A stretch of DNA of 6,804 nucleotides from Spirochaeta sp. (GTDB lineage: Bacteria; Spirochaetota; Spirochaetia; DSM-27196; SLAA01): contig JAIVHN010000219.1 of NCBI GenBank assembly GCA_020201015.1, positions 1-6,804 of the forward strand. The letters are read 5' to 3'. The translations under genes and the position numbers were made by a program. Numbering within the stretch: position 1 is the stretch's first letter; each line of letters begins with the position of its first letter. Below, one piece after another: positions 5,703-6,804 of this stretch. The notes under the pieces were generated by a model. That model was given only the letters and a program-made list of their open reading frames with translations, was not told where the DNA came from and did no database searches.

Positions 5703-6804
5703 AAGGATTCTCAAGCAAGGTCTTAACGGTTCGTAGGAAGCTCGCCGCTGGCGCACCGTCAATAATTCGGTGGTCGTAGGTCAGCGACAACTCGGCAATG
5801 GGGCGAATCACCGCCTCACCGTCCACCGGTACAACGCGATCTTTAACCGCCCCGACCGCGAGAATTCCACTCTCTGGAGAGTTGATGACCGCAGTGAAGC
5901 TGTCGATCTCGAACATTCCAAGATTGGAAACGCTAAAGGTACCCCCCTGCATATCCTCGGTGCCTAAACTACCGTCACGTGCGAGCTCGCCAAGGCGCCG
6001 CGACTCGGCATGAATTTCTTTCAGGCCCATGCGGTCTACCGCTTGCAAGACCGGCACCAAGAGACCTTCCTCAACCGCAACAGCCATGCCGATGTTGATA
6101 TCGCTGAACTCAATAATCTCGTTCTCGGTCATGGTTGCGTTCATACGGGGATGTTCACGCAGCGCAGAAGCCACCGCCTTGATCACCACGTCGTTGTAGG
6201 ACACCTTGATCTCAAGGTCCTTGAGCTTGGCTCGCATGCGTCCGGCCTCGGTCATATCAACCTCAATCCGGTGCACAGCCTGCGCGGCGGTATCGAGACT
6301 CTCTCGCATTCTCCGCGCGATAACTCGACGCATACCGGAGATCGGTACCGTTCGCCCCGAAAGGCCGGAGGCATCGCCGGGTACCATGGAACTCGGCGGC
6401 TCACCGGCAGCGGCACTTGGCCCGGCAGATGAGAGCACGTCGTCGCGCAGTATGCGCCCCTGTGGCCCGGTTCCAGCTATACCGTCAAGCGAGAGCCCGC
6501 GTTGCTGGGCTACCTTGCGCGCAAGTGAACTGGCCTTCGGCGCGTTCTTGACCGCCTCAAGCACATCGAGCTCAATGATCAAGCCCTCCGGCCCGGTACC
6601 TTGGAGCTCGCTCAGCTCAACCTCGTGTTCCTCGGCGCGCATGCGTGCGCGCGGCGTGGCAAACACGCGACCACCGCCGGGTGACTCATCCTTGCGTTCG
6701 GCTGCGGCTGGGGCGGTGGTTGCCGCGGCGGCAGGGGCCGATGGCGGGGCTGACGGTGCTGGCGGGGCTTGCGGGGCGGCCGCCACTGGCGGGGCTGACG
6801 ATGC
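5689..6804 (-). CDS. pdhC: Pyruvate dehydrogenase-type E2 (dihydrolipoamide acyltransferase), 5'-truncated, with two subunit-binding domains
   Basis: The frame is open to the window edge, giving 371 visible residues; the lipoyl domain and true start lie outside. Residues 1-42 are an Ala/Pro linker. Two peripheral-subunit-binding domains follow: about 47-82 (ATPRARMRAEEHEVELSEL, then GTGPEG) and about 90-124 (ASSLARKVAQQRGLSL, then GTGPQGRILRDDV). After a second flexible linker, residues 150-371 form the acyltransferase core, ending with DHRIIDG, where His345 and Asp349 are the expected catalytic residues. SNLGMFEIDSFTAVINSPE is typical of acetyl-transferring E2 proteins of the PDH type. It transfers the acetyl group from lipoyl-lysine to CoA and forms the core of the complex. 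The symbol is a family-level choice; an acetoin dehydrogenase E2 (acoC) is possible because E1 is not visible. The upstream neighbours should be E1 genes. Confidence 0.88.
   Translation of the reverse strand, partial: ASSAPPVAAAPQAPPAPSAPPSAPAAAATTAPAAAERKDESPGGGRVFATPRARMRAEEHEVELSELQGTGPEGLIIELDVLEAVKNAPKASSLARKVAQQRGLSLDGIAGTGPQGRILRDDVLSSAGPSAAAGEPPSSMVPGDASGLSGRTVPISGMRRVIARRMRESLDTAAQAVHRIEVDMTEAGRMRAKLKDLEIKVSYNDVVIKAVASALREHPRMNATMTENEIIEFSDINIGMAVAVEEGLLVPVLQAVDRMGLKEIHAESRRLGELARDGSLGTEDMQGGTFSVSNLGMFEIDSFTAVINSPESGILAVGAVKDRVVPVDGEAVIRPIAELSLTYDHRIIDGAPAASFLRTVKTLLENPYLLI
6742..6800 (-). repeat. 14-bp direct repeats in the Ala/Pro linker of E2
   Basis: TGGCGGGGCTGACG occurs at 6742-6755 and 6787-6800, 45 bp apart, and a two-mismatch copy (TGGCGGGGCTTGCG) lies at 6760-6773. 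On the coding strand these give SAPP-like segments of the flexible linker. The spacing is a whole number of codons, so copy changes alter linker length in frame. The array may continue beyond the right edge. Confidence 0.7.

Noticed and set aside
6784..6786. GTG as the start codon of the E2 gene, giving 365 residues.
   Set aside because: The frame continues open to base 6804 with the same Ala/Pro linker, and an E2 without a lipoyl domain would not function; the gene is cut by the window edge.

Overview
The window holds two convergent gene blocks from a diderm-type bacterium of moderately high GC content. The organism cannot be named from the sequence. A lipoprotein with a lipobox, a membrane-anchored transglutaminase and a dehydrogenase-complex E2 would fit a spirochaete or another Gram-negative lineage; this is inference only.

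Plus-strand block (2-3631): the 3' end of an unidentified gene carrying an Ala/Ser/Gly pentapeptide repeat, a TgpA-like polytopic membrane protein with an extracytoplasmic transglutaminase domain, and a PQQ-type beta-propeller lipoprotein. The three genes overlap (8 bp, then 4 bp as ATGA), so they form one translationally coupled operon. Transglutaminase proteins of this layout are usually found beside MoxR ATPase and DUF58 genes, so the operon probably continues upstream as a MoxR/DUF58/transglutaminase envelope module with a propeller lipoprotein added at the end. A bulged GC-rich hairpin (3643-3667) separates this block from the converging minus-strand genes.

Minus-strand block, in transcription order (6804 to 3669): a 5'-truncated pyruvate-dehydrogenase-type E2 acyltransferase with an Ala/Pro linker and two consecutive peripheral-subunit-binding domains; a tartrate/D-malate dehydrogenase-like beta-decarboxylating dehydrogenase 33 bp downstream; then, after a 172-bp intergenic region, a fumarylacetoacetate hydrolase (FAHD1-like) protein. 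All three can be tied to pyruvate: D-malate oxidation and oxaloacetate or acylpyruvate cleavage produce it, and the PDH complex consumes it. That link is inference.

The 172-bp intergenic region (4383-4554) is the most structured non-coding stretch. It contains a 13-bp direct repeat across the dehydrogenase stop codon, a 57-nt rod-like inverted repeat, a perfect 7-5-7 dyad, and directly after it a consensus -35 box placed so that transcription could begin at the FAH start codon (leaderless). No RNA gene, CRISPR array or mobile element was seen, and no stretch over 300 bases lacks a gene. I see no clearly new defence or mobile system; the least familiar item is the propeller lipoprotein coupled to the transglutaminase.
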